This document shows, in pieces, positions 15,775-23,466 of a stretch of 64,000 bases of DNA. The notes under the pieces were generated by a model that saw nothing but the letters and a program-made list of their open reading frames with translations, made no database searches and was not told the DNA's origin. A program made the translations under genes and the position numbers. The stretch's first letter is position 1. Every line of letters starts with the position of its first letter. Source of the DNA: Rhodothermus bifroesti (lineage in GTDB: Bacteria; Bacteroidota; Rhodothermia; Rhodothermales; Rhodothermaceae); contig NZ_JAGKTL010000003.1 of the NCBI RefSeq assembly GCF_017908595.1, forward strand, positions 248,001 through 312,000, read 5' to 3'.

Positions 15775-16812
15775 ATGCGACGCGGACACCTGATGCGATG
15801 GATGGCACTGGCCGGAACAGTCATGGTGCTGAGCCTGCCGGTCAGGGCACAGACGGTCTCGAAGGCGGGCACCGTAGCTGCCGACTTTCTCCAGATTGGC
15901 GTAGGCGCTCGGGCTATGGCTTTAGGCGGGTCCTTTGTAGCTGCTGCAGACGACGCCTCGGCACTTTACTGGAATCCAGCGGGCCTGGCCCACATCGAAG
16001 GTGGCGAGGCAATGGCTGTGCACAGCCGCTGGCTCGCCGACGTGAGCTTCGACTACCTGGGCGCAGCGCTGCAGCTAGGCCCCTTGGGCACGCTAGGTGT
16101 TTCGGTCACCATGCTCTCGGTGCCCGAGATGCTCGTGCGGACAGAAGATCGACCTGAAGGCACTGGAGAGCGGTTCGACGCCGCCGATCTGGCTATAGGG
16201 CTTTCCTACGGTCGCGCCATTACCGATCGCTTTGCCATCGGGGCTACGGGGAAATTCATCCAACAGCGCATCTGGCACAGCTCAGCCGTTGGCTTTGCCG
16301 TAGACTTAGGCGTGCAGTTCCGAACCGACTTTTTCGGCGGGCTGACGTTGGGTGCAGCGATTTACAACTTTGGCACCGACATGCGCCTTAGCGGCCGCAA
16401 CCTGCGCACGTTTGTGGACCCCGATCCTACCCGCGAGGGCAATAACAACCGTATTCCAGCAAATTATGAAACGGACAGCTGGAGCCTGCCGCTCAACTTT
16501 CAGTTTGGCATAGCGCTGCGGCCGCTTCAAACGCGCATGCACCAGGTGCTCTTTACGGCCGATGCGTTGCACCCCGCAGCAAACTACGAAAGCATAAATC
16601 TAGGCATGGAATACAGCTTTCAACAGCGCGTCTTTCTGCGCGGAGGCTACCACGCGCTATTTCTCCCCGATGCCGAGGGCGGACTGTCGGCCGGCTTGGC
16701 CGTGCACCAGGTGCTGCCCTACGCAGGCGGTCTAGCAAAGCTGGAATACGCGTATCGAGACGGTGGGCGGCTGGGCAGCATACACATTGTAGGTCTGGGC
16801 ATTACGTTCTAA
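15775..16812 (+). CDS. PorV/PorQ-family outer-membrane beta-barrel protein
   Basis: 345 residues with a signal peptide ending near PVRAQ. The conserved PorV opening is present (FLQIGVGARAMALGGSFVAA, then ASALYWNPAGLA), followed by alternating barrel strands and a C-terminal Phe (IVGLGITF). PorV is a T9SS outer-membrane shuttle protein that hands substrates to the attachment complex; many Bacteroidota have several paralogues next to substrate genes. Its place directly after a gene encoding a T9SS-type protein fits such a role. A FadL-like barrel is a remote alternative. The next gene starts 5 bp after it. Confidence 0.85.
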   Translation: MRRGHLMRWMALAGTVMVLSLPVRAQTVSKAGTVAADFLQIGVGARAMALGGSFVAAADDASALYWNPAGLAHIEGGEAMAVHSRWLADVSFDYLGAALQLGPLGTLGVSVTMLSVPEMLVRTEDRPEGTGERFDAADLAIGLSYGRAITDRFAIGATGKFIQQRIWHSSAVGFAVDLGVQFRTDFFGGLTLGAAIYNFGTDMRLSGRNLRTFVDPDPTREGNNNRIPANYETDSWSLPLNFQFGIALRPLQTRMHQVLFTADALHPAANYESINLGMEYSFQQRVFLRGGYHALFLPDAEGGLSAGLAVHQVLPYAGGLAKLEYAYRDGGRLGSIHIVGLGITF

Positions 16813-16817
16813 CCCCC

Positions 16818-18149
16818 ATGCGTGGTAACACCAGTGCACATCACCCAAAATGGCACGTGCTGCTGTTGAGTGCCCTGATGCTGCTGGGCTGTCACCGCAC
16901 GCTTCCCTTGCCGACGCCAGAGGCCGGGACGGTACGGCTGGTTTACTGGACTGCCCCAAACCCTGACGAAGTCGCTCTGGCCCGAACGTTGGTGTCCGAG
17001 TGGAACGCACTGCACCCCGAGGTGCAGGTTGTCGTGCAGCCTATTCCAGCCGGACAGTCGAGCGAAGAGGTGCTGCTGGCCGCCGTAGTTGCCGGCACGA
17101 CACCTGATGTGTGTTCCAACATTTGGCCTGGCATTGTGCGCGATTTTGTCAAAGCCGGGGCTTTGCTACCGCTGGATCGCTTTGCCGGGTTTGATTCTCT
17201 CTGGAACAGCCGCATTCCTCCCACGCTCCACGAGGTGTTTCGGGCGCCTGATGGCCACGTCTACCAGCTTCCTTGGAAAACCAACCCGATCATGATGCTC
17301 TACAACGCAGGGTTATTCGAGGAGGTAGGACTGCAGCGACCTCCGCGCACCTACAGCGAGTACCTCGAAGCAGCCCGGCGGATTGCAGCCGATACCAACG
17401 GCGACGGCTTAATAGACCGCTGGATGGGCTACCGCGATATCCGGCCCATCTGGTGGCAACGCTACTTCGATTACTATGCGTTCTACATCGCTGCCTCAGG
17501 CGGGCGCACGCTGTTTGATCGCCAAGGTCAGTTGGCCCTAGACACGGTCGCTTCCAATCAAGTGTTTGCGTTTTTTGCCCAGCTTTATGCCATGGGCGCT
17601 TTTCCCAAAACGTCGCTTCAAGGGGGAGGCGGGCCTTTCATCCGCGGGCAACTGGCTACCGACTTTACTGGCCCTTGGCACCTTGTCTGGCTGGAAAAAA
17701 ATGCTCCCCCAGCGTTGCGCTATGAGGTAGCCCCTATCCCCGTGCCTGATGACCACGAAGGCCCGGTCTACACCTACGGAGACTACAAGAACATCGCGAT
17801 TTTTGCGACCACACGGCATCCCGAAGCCGCTTGGCGTTTTGTACGCTTTCTGGTCTCTCGGGAGGCTGACCGCCGCTTGCTCGAAGCAACCCGCCAGATT
17901 CCCGTACGCCAGGGACTGCTGGAAGACCCCTACTTTGCTCCCGTATTTGCGAAATACCCGCTGCTGGCGCACTTTGCTGCACAGGCCGCCTACACACGCA
18001 GCGTCGATAGCGTGCCGGACCTGAAGGAGCTGCTGGATGCCATTGCGCAAGAATTTGAGGCCGCTGCTGTCTACCGCGTGCGCACCCCTTCCGAAGCAAC
18101 CCGCCGAGCTCTACGCCGCATGCAAATGATTCTGGACTGGAATGCGTAA
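16818..18149 (+). CDS. Sugar ABC transporter substrate-binding lipoprotein
   Basis: A 443-residue family 1 extracellular solute-binding protein. The lipoprotein signal has lipobox LLGC, so it is tethered rather than free. Domain I starts RLVYWTAPNPDEVALARTLV; the ligand cleft includes GTTPDVCSNIWPGIV and LPWKTNPIMMLYNAGLF, and the hinge region follows PPRTYSEYLEAARRIA. Such proteins bind malto-, manno-, cello- or other oligosaccharides. It overlaps the first permease gene by 8 bp. The two GH130 genes downstream make beta-mannosides or mannosyl-glucose candidate ligands (inference). Confidence 0.9.
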   Translation: MRGNTSAHHPKWHVLLLSALMLLGCHRTLPLPTPEAGTVRLVYWTAPNPDEVALARTLVSEWNALHPEVQVVVQPIPAGQSSEEVLLAAVVAGTTPDVCSNIWPGIVRDFVKAGALLPLDRFAGFDSLWNSRIPPTLHEVFRAPDGHVYQLPWKTNPIMMLYNAGLFEEVGLQRPPRTYSEYLEAARRIAADTNGDGLIDRWMGYRDIRPIWWQRYFDYYAFYIAASGGRTLFDRQGQLALDTVASNQVFAFFAQLYAMGAFPKTSLQGGGGPFIRGQLATDFTGPWHLVWLEKNAPPALRYEVAPIPVPDDHEGPVYTYGDYKNIAIFATTRHPEAAWRFVRFLVSREADRRLLEATRQIPVRQGLLEDPYFAPVFAKYPLLAHFAAQAAYTRSVDSVPDLKELLDAIAQEFEAAAVYRVRTPSEATRRALRRMQMILDWNA

Positions 18150-19056
18150 ACCGAAGGACATAGCTGCTTTTTTTCCTGAACGCTTGCGCCTACGCAAACG
18201 CAGCAGCTTGGGGGGCTATTTGCTTGTGGCACCGTACCTGCTGCATTTGGTCGTGTTTTTTGGCTATCCCCTCTTGTTTTCCTTTGTGCTCATTTTCCAC
18301 CGCTGGGATATCATTACCCCAATGGAATTCGTAGGACTGAAGAACTTTGCGCGCTTGCTCCGCGACGAGTTGTTTTTTCGAGCGCTGCTCAATACGGGAC
18401 TGTTTTTGACACTACACATTCCGTTGCAGATCGTTGTAGCCTTGTTTTTTGCCGAGTTGCTCAACCGTCCGCTTAAAGGCCGGGGCTTTTTCCGTGCCGC
18501 CTATTTTATGCCGGTGGTGGTCTCGGGCGTGGTGATCACGATTCTGTTTCAGCAATTGTTTGCTTTTGATACAGGGCTAATCAACCGCATGCTGCGGGCT
18601 CTGGGCGGCGAGCCTGTGCCTTGGCTAGTATCGCCGGCTTTGGCTATGCCTTCGATTGCCCTGATGGCTACATGGAAAAACGTAGGGCTCTACATCGTGC
18701 TGTTTTTGGTGGGGTTGCAGCACATTCCAAAACACCTCTACGAAGCAGCCGAGCTCGACGGGGCTAACGCCTGGCAACGATGGTGGCATGTCACGCTGCC
18801 GATGCTCAATCCAGCCATAGTGACGGTGGTAGTGCTTTCGACCATTGGTGGTTTTTCGCTCTTTATTGAACCCTACCTCTTGACCGGGGGCGGACCGCTA
18901 AACGCGACGTTATCGGCCGTGCTGTACATCTACAACCAGGCCTTTTACTTCAACCATATGGGTTATGCCGCAGCGCTGGGTTTTTGTTTTGCCCTGATCA
19001 TTCTGGTCGTGGTGCTGCTGCAGCGGCGTTTGGTAGAAGCCGACACTTGGAGCTGA
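18142..19056 (+). CDS. Sugar ABC transporter permease, MalF/UgpA type
   Basis: 304 residues with six predicted transmembrane helices, the first around YLLVAPYLLHLVVFFGYPLL. The EAA loop that docks the ATPase is EAAELDGANAWQRWWHV, the canonical form in carbohydrate importers. It overlaps the binding-protein gene upstream (8 bp) and is followed 3 bp later by the second permease. There is no ATPase gene in this operon; the MsmK/UgpC-type ATPase at 26431-27525 is the likely partner. Confidence 0.93.
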   Translation: MRKPKDIAAFFPERLRLRKRSSLGGYLLVAPYLLHLVVFFGYPLLFSFVLIFHRWDIITPMEFVGLKNFARLLRDELFFRALLNTGLFLTLHIPLQIVVALFFAELLNRPLKGRGFFRAAYFMPVVVSGVVITILFQQLFAFDTGLINRMLRALGGEPVPWLVSPALAMPSIALMATWKNVGLYIVLFLVGLQHIPKHLYEAAELDGANAWQRWWHVTLPMLNPAIVTVVVLSTIGGFSLFIEPYLLTGGGPLNATLSAVLYIYNQAFYFNHMGYAAALGFCFALIILVVVLLQRRLVEADTWS

Positions 19057-19059
19057 GCC

Positions 19060-19869
19060 ATGCGTCAACTGGGCCTCTACATACTGCTTCTGGCTGGCCT
19101 GCTCGTGTTTGCCTATCCGTTCGTCTGGATGGCAATCGCCACGTTTACGCCGGAGCCTGAGATTCCCGAGCTGACGCTGTGGCCCTCCCGGTGGACGCTA
19201 GACCACTACCGCCTGGTTTTTGAACGCATTCCAATTGGCAGAGCCTTGCTGAATAGCGTGGTCGTGGCTGTTACCGTGACAGCCTCAGCCTTGGTGCTCA
19301 ACTCAATGGCTGCTTATGCACTAGCTAAACTGCACTGGCGTGGACGCGAAGCCGTTTTTACCCTCTTGCTTTTTACACTGATGGTGCCGTTTCTGCTGCT
19401 GCTCATTCCCCTCTATACGCTTGTAGTTCGGCTGGGGTGGACCGACTCCTTGTTGGGCCTGATCGTGCCGTTTATGGCGAACGCGACGGGGGTGTTGATC
19501 TTACGGCAGAGCTTCCTCACCATTCCACAAGACCTGCTTGATGCTGCACGGATAGACGGTTGTGGCGAGCTACGCATCCTGTTTACCATCATCTGGCCGC
19601 TGTCCATACCGGCATTGGTTACGGTAGGGCTCCTGACGTTTATGGCTAGCTGGAATGAGGTGCTCTGGCCGATTTTGGTCGTGCGTGAGCTGCAGTGGAT
19701 GACGATGCCCCAGATGGTGGCGCTATTTGCTGTAGGTGGCGGTGCCGAAGGGCAGCTCGGACCCCAACTGGCAGCAGCTTTCCTGCTAGCGCTGCCTATT
19801 GTGTTGGCCTACCTGTTTTTCCAACGCTACTTCATCCAAAGCTTTGCCACAGGAGGGCTCAAAGGCTAA
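19060..19869 (+). CDS. Sugar ABC transporter permease, MalG/UgpE type
   Basis: 269 residues and about six transmembrane helices. The EAA motif is DAARIDGCGELRILFTI. The N-terminal region YPFVWMAIATFTPEPEI is typical of the MalG/UgpE side of sugar importers. It pairs with the upstream permease. Its TAA stop overlaps the ATG of the next lipoprotein gene by one base (TAATG), a sign of translational coupling, so the lipoprotein is very likely part of the same sugar-use pathway. Confidence 0.93.
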   Translation: MRQLGLYILLLAGLLVFAYPFVWMAIATFTPEPEIPELTLWPSRWTLDHYRLVFERIPIGRALLNSVVVAVTVTASALVLNSMAAYALAKLHWRGREAVFTLLLFTLMVPFLLLLIPLYTLVVRLGWTDSLLGLIVPFMANATGVLILRQSFLTIPQDLLDAARIDGCGELRILFTIIWPLSIPALVTVGLLTFMASWNEVLWPILVVRELQWMTMPQMVALFAVGGGAEGQLGPQLAAAFLLALPIVLAYLFFQRYFIQSFATGGLKG

Positions 19870-21296
19870 TGCACCGTACCCTACATAGCGCTCTGGTGCT
19901 GGTGCTGCTAACGGGCTGCTTAACCGAGCTGCGCAACCGCCCAGAGCCAACAACCTTTTCGATCAATCTGGCCCACCTGGAGCATTTGAGCGAGGATGTG
20001 GTCCGGGGCGACTCGGTGCTGCGCATCGTGCACATCTATGCTGAAGCCCCCGACTATGATTGGGTGGATGACCCCGATGAAGGAGCGGCTTGCGTGGACG
20101 ATGCCGCGCGTGCAGCCGTGCTCTACCTGCGCTTGTATGAGCTGACCGGCGACGAAGCTGCGCGAAGCACAGCCGAAAAGCTCCTGCGCTTTGTGCTCTA
20201 CATGCAACGACCTGATGGGTTGTTCTACAACTTTGTCTACTCCAACCGGCTTGATATCAACGCCACACACCCCAATAGTCGGGCTGAGCCGTTTGGTTGG
20301 TGGGCCGCGCGGGCAGTATGGGCGCTGGGCATGGCGGCCGACGTGCTGCGACAGGGCAATCCAAAGTTGGCTGCGCAAGCTGCGCGTGCTGCGCGCCAGG
20401 CCCTGGTGCCGCTAGAGCGTACTTGGTTGGTGCACTACCCGCGCACGCGGCGCGTAAGCGGCCGCAGCGTGCCTGAATGGCTGGTTTACCACTACGGCGC
20501 CGATGCCTCGAGTGAACTCTTACTCGGACTGGTACGACTCCAGAAGGCTAATCCCGATACAACGCTAGGCCGCATCATCCGCCAGCTTGCCGAAGGCATA
20601 GCCCTGATGCAGTACGGCTCCATGCGTCGCCATCCTTATGCAGCGCATGCCTCCTGGATCGACCTGTGGCACGGCTGGGGGAATGCGCAAACGCAGGCGC
20701 TGGCCGAGGCCGGATACCTCGATTCGGCCATCCGTGAGGCCGAACACTTTTATCCACGACTGCTCGTCTACGGCTGGCTGAAAGAAATGTCCCTCGACGA
20801 CTCAACCCGCCTTGGGCGCTACGAGCAAATTGCTTATGCCGTGCGCACAGTAAGCGTTGGTCTCATCCGGCTCTACGAACGAACAGGCGAGGTGCGCTAT
20901 GCGACGATGGCTGGGCTGGCTGCAAGCTGGCTTACAGGCAACAACGATGCGGGCCTGCCCATGTATGATCCCGCTACCGGTCGCGGATACGACGGCATTC
21001 AAGGCCCAGAAACCATCAACTACAATGCCGGCGCAGAGTCGACCATTGAAGCGCTCTACACCTTACTTGAAGTGCAGCAGCACGCTGCAGCCCGCCGTTG
21101 GCTTAAGGCGCGCGCTGCACCCCCTGTTGAAACTCTGCATAATGGGATCCGTTACGCCTACCGCGTTTTTACTGCCGACTCGGCCCATACCGTGGCCGTG
21201 GTGCTCAACTTGACCGAAGAGCGGCTCCAGATTCTAGAAGGGAAAGAGCTGGAGCGTTTTCTCCAAACAGTAACCCCAAAAGTTGCAAACCCCTAG
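19869..21296 (+). CDS. Lipoprotein of likely alpha/alpha-barrel fold, putative glycan-active enzyme
   Basis: 475 residues from the ATG at 19869. A much longer frame is open upstream, but this ATG overlaps the permease stop and gives a proper lipoprotein signal (LLTGC, Cys17). The protein is helical with motifs typical of six-hairpin/alpha-alpha barrels: DDPDEGAACVDDAARAAVLY, YMQRPDGLFYNFVY, ARAVWALGMA, and GPETINYNAGAESTIEAL. I cannot assign a GH or epimerase family with confidence. Conserved-looking acidic pairs in the first motif could be catalytic. Translational coupling to a sugar permease and a GH130 gene downstream support action on the imported glycan, outside the cytoplasm. Confidence 0.65.
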   Translation: MHRTLHSALVLVLLTGCLTELRNRPEPTTFSINLAHLEHLSEDVVRGDSVLRIVHIYAEAPDYDWVDDPDEGAACVDDAARAAVLYLRLYELTGDEAARSTAEKLLRFVLYMQRPDGLFYNFVYSNRLDINATHPNSRAEPFGWWAARAVWALGMAADVLRQGNPKLAAQAARAARQALVPLERTWLVHYPRTRRVSGRSVPEWLVYHYGADASSELLLGLVRLQKANPDTTLGRIIRQLAEGIALMQYGSMRRHPYAAHASWIDLWHGWGNAQTQALAEAGYLDSAIREAEHFYPRLLVYGWLKEMSLDDSTRLGRYEQIAYAVRTVSVGLIRLYERTGEVRYATMAGLAASWLTGNNDAGLPMYDPATGRGYDGIQGPETINYNAGAESTIEALYTLLEVQQHAAARRWLKARAAPPVETLHNGIRYAYRVFTADSAHTVAVVLNLTEERLQILEGKELERFLQTVTPKVANP

Positions 21297-21316
21297 TGCC
21301 TAAAACCCAGAAACGT

Positions 21317-22348
21317 ATGTCGTACACTAGTTCCGTAGTAGCCTTGTTTCAACGCCATCCCGAACCGATTCTCAGCCCGATGCCAGAGGTGTCCTGGGCT
21401 TCGGGCGCGGTCTTTAATCCAGGCGCTTGGTACGACGGCGCGCAAGTACACCTGCTCTTTCGGGGCGTGCCGGCAGGCTACCGGCGTGTGCCTTTGGAGC
21501 AAACCCGGCCTGGCGAGCCAGCCTGGGGATTTGAGCCGTATGTGTCGTACATCGGCTATGCCCATAGTAGCGATGGGGTGCACTTTACCGTACGACCGGA
21601 GCCGTTTATCCATCCAGACGCGCCCTACGACCGCTTTGGCGTCGAAGACCCCCGCATTAGCCGCATCGACGATCTCTACCTGATCACGTACACCGCCTTG
21701 GGTGCTCCAGCTTTTGCTACGCCGGGGTGCGTACGCATTGGGCTAGCCTCGAGTCCGGATTTTCGTACCGTAACCAAACATGGCATCGTCGGCCCTGAAA
21801 TGACCGATAAGGATGCCGTGATTTTTCCCAAACGCATTCGCGGACGCATTGCGATGTTGCACCGCATCGCGCCTTCCATCCAGCTGATCTACTTCGAGGA
21901 CCTAGAGCAGCTTTTTCATCCCCCAGCCGCGCTTTGGGAACGCCACCTGCGCACGCTCGACGAGCACGTGATCCTTCGGCCTGAGTTTCCTTGGGAAGCC
22001 AAAAAAATCGGAGCTGGCCCAACACCGATCGAAACCCCTGAGGGCTGGTTGCTGCTCTACCACGGCGTCGATATGCAGTACGTATACCGCATGGGTATGG
22101 CATTGCTAGACCTAGAGGATCCCAAGCGCGTCATTGCCCGCACGCCAGAACCTGTGTTGGCCCCTGAACTCCCTTTTGAACGGGAAGGCGATGTGCCGAA
22201 CGTGGTTTTTCCGGAAGGCGCTGTCGTGATCAACGATATGCTGTATGTGTACTATGGGGCAGCAGATCGGACAGTCGGCCTGGCGCGGGCCTCGCTCTCA
22301 GACGTGCTTACCTACCTGCGCACCTGTCCCGCAGAGGTTTCTTCGTAG
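21317..22348 (+). CDS. GH130-family glycoside phosphorylase (A-type of the pair)
   Basis: 343 residues from the ATG at 21317. A GTG at 21296 is possible, but the chosen start gives the same length before the active-site motif as the paralogous fusion at 45566 (D111 versus E111). The five-bladed propeller family is recognised by WASGAVFNPGAWYDG, GVEDPRIS (catalytic Asp111), KDAVIFPKRI and MLHR (phosphate-contacting Lys and Arg in GH130 phosphorylases), and TPEGWLLLYHGVD. GH130 enzymes phosphorolyse beta-mannosides to mannose 1-phosphate; a few are hydrolases. No signal peptide, so cytoplasmic. The next GH130 gene starts 23 bp downstream. Confidence 0.88.
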   Translation: MSYTSSVVALFQRHPEPILSPMPEVSWASGAVFNPGAWYDGAQVHLLFRGVPAGYRRVPLEQTRPGEPAWGFEPYVSYIGYAHSSDGVHFTVRPEPFIHPDAPYDRFGVEDPRISRIDDLYLITYTALGAPAFATPGCVRIGLASSPDFRTVTKHGIVGPEMTDKDAVIFPKRIRGRIAMLHRIAPSIQLIYFEDLEQLFHPPAALWERHLRTLDEHVILRPEFPWEAKKIGAGPTPIETPEGWLLLYHGVDMQYVYRMGMALLDLEDPKRVIARTPEPVLAPELPFEREGDVPNVVFPEGAVVINDMLYVYYGAADRTVGLARASLSDVLTYLRTCPAEVSS

Positions 22349-22371
22349 CCCAAGCGCTCATCGCAAAGACT

Positions 22372-23466
22372 ATGCGTACGATTACTACACCTCCTCCCGT
22401 AGTGCCCGTGCGGTTGCACGGTGGGCGACCGGTGCTTGAGCCCATTGCGCAGCATGCCTGGGAGTCGCGTGTCGTGTTTAATCCGGCTGCGGCCTTGATC
22501 ACAGAAGCTGACGAGTGGCATCGGCTCGCAGAGCGCTGGAAGCTTCCAAGGGCGGCGCGTCGGCAGATTGCGCAGGCCGGAGGCGTTGTGGCCTTAGTGT
22601 ACCGGGCTCAAGGAGCGTATGACCCCATGCGCCATCATGCTCCATCGCGCCTAGGACTGGCCCTGCTTACGCCCACCCTGGAGCTCGTGTATCGCTTTCC
22701 GTTTCCTGTAGTCGATGCCACGGCTGACTTCCATAACCTGGGGGTCGAAGATCCCCGATGCACCCGCGTGGGCGATACCTATTACATATTCTACACGGGC
22801 TATGCCACAGAAGTCCTCGGAGACCCTAAGGCGCCGCGTCGGATTCAAATCTGCCTGGCCTCGACCCAGGATTTTCTGGACTGGAAGCTACATGGCCCAA
22901 TTCCAGGTGAGCTAAACCAAGTAGACAATAAAAATGCAGCGCTCTTCCCAGAACCCGTCGACGGTCGCTGGCTGCTGTTACACCGGCCTATGGCCGGGCC
23001 AGACGCCATGACGATCCATTGGGCTGAGGCGCAAGAGGTCACTGGCCCTTGGAAAAGCCGAGGCATGCTTCTTCCTAGCTATACTTATAGAGAATTTGCC
23101 CAATCCTGGATTGGCGCCGGTGGCCCTCCAATTGCGCTAGATCATCGGCGATTCTTGATGATCTACCATCAAGGCCACTACACCCATGAGGGTGCCCGAG
23201 AGTACAACCTGGCAGCCGCACTGCTGGACTTCGCGCAAACAGCCTCGCCAGTGGTGGGACGCATCGAGCCGCTCATGCGTCCAGCCGCTGAAGGCGAGCG
23301 GCAAGGCGACCCCGAATTGGGCGTAGACAACGTGCTTTTTACCTGTGCTGCCTACTTATGGAACGGCCAAGTAGTGATTCCCTATGCCGGTGCCGATAGC
23401 CGAATTTTTGGAGCTTCGGTACCTCTGGAACCCTTGGTGCGTGCACTAGAACAGGCATCCAGATGA
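22372..23466 (+). CDS. GH130-family glycoside phosphorylase (B-type of the pair)
   Basis: 364 residues, cytoplasmic. GH130 signs are WESRVVFNPAA, LGVEDPRCTRVGDTYYIFYTGY (catalytic Asp127), NKNAALFPEPVDGRWLLLHRP and the closing VIPYAGADSRIF. Compared with the preceding enzyme it has a longer insert after the first motif (about residues 43-90), so the two are distinct subtypes rather than a recent duplication. It aligns without gaps over its first 130 or so residues with the C-terminal half of the fusion at 45566-47740, starting at its own initiator Met. Its TGA overlaps the ATG of the next gene (ATGA). Exact substrate unknown. Confidence 0.88.
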   Translation: MRTITTPPPVVPVRLHGGRPVLEPIAQHAWESRVVFNPAAALITEADEWHRLAERWKLPRAARRQIAQAGGVVALVYRAQGAYDPMRHHAPSRLGLALLTPTLELVYRFPFPVVDATADFHNLGVEDPRCTRVGDTYYIFYTGYATEVLGDPKAPRRIQICLASTQDFLDWKLHGPIPGELNQVDNKNAALFPEPVDGRWLLLHRPMAGPDAMTIHWAEAQEVTGPWKSRGMLLPSYTYREFAQSWIGAGGPPIALDHRRFLMIYHQGHYTHEGAREYNLAAALLDFAQTASPVVGRIEPLMRPAAEGERQGDPELGVDNVLFTCAAYLWNGQVVIPYAGADSRIFGASVPLEPLVRALEQASR

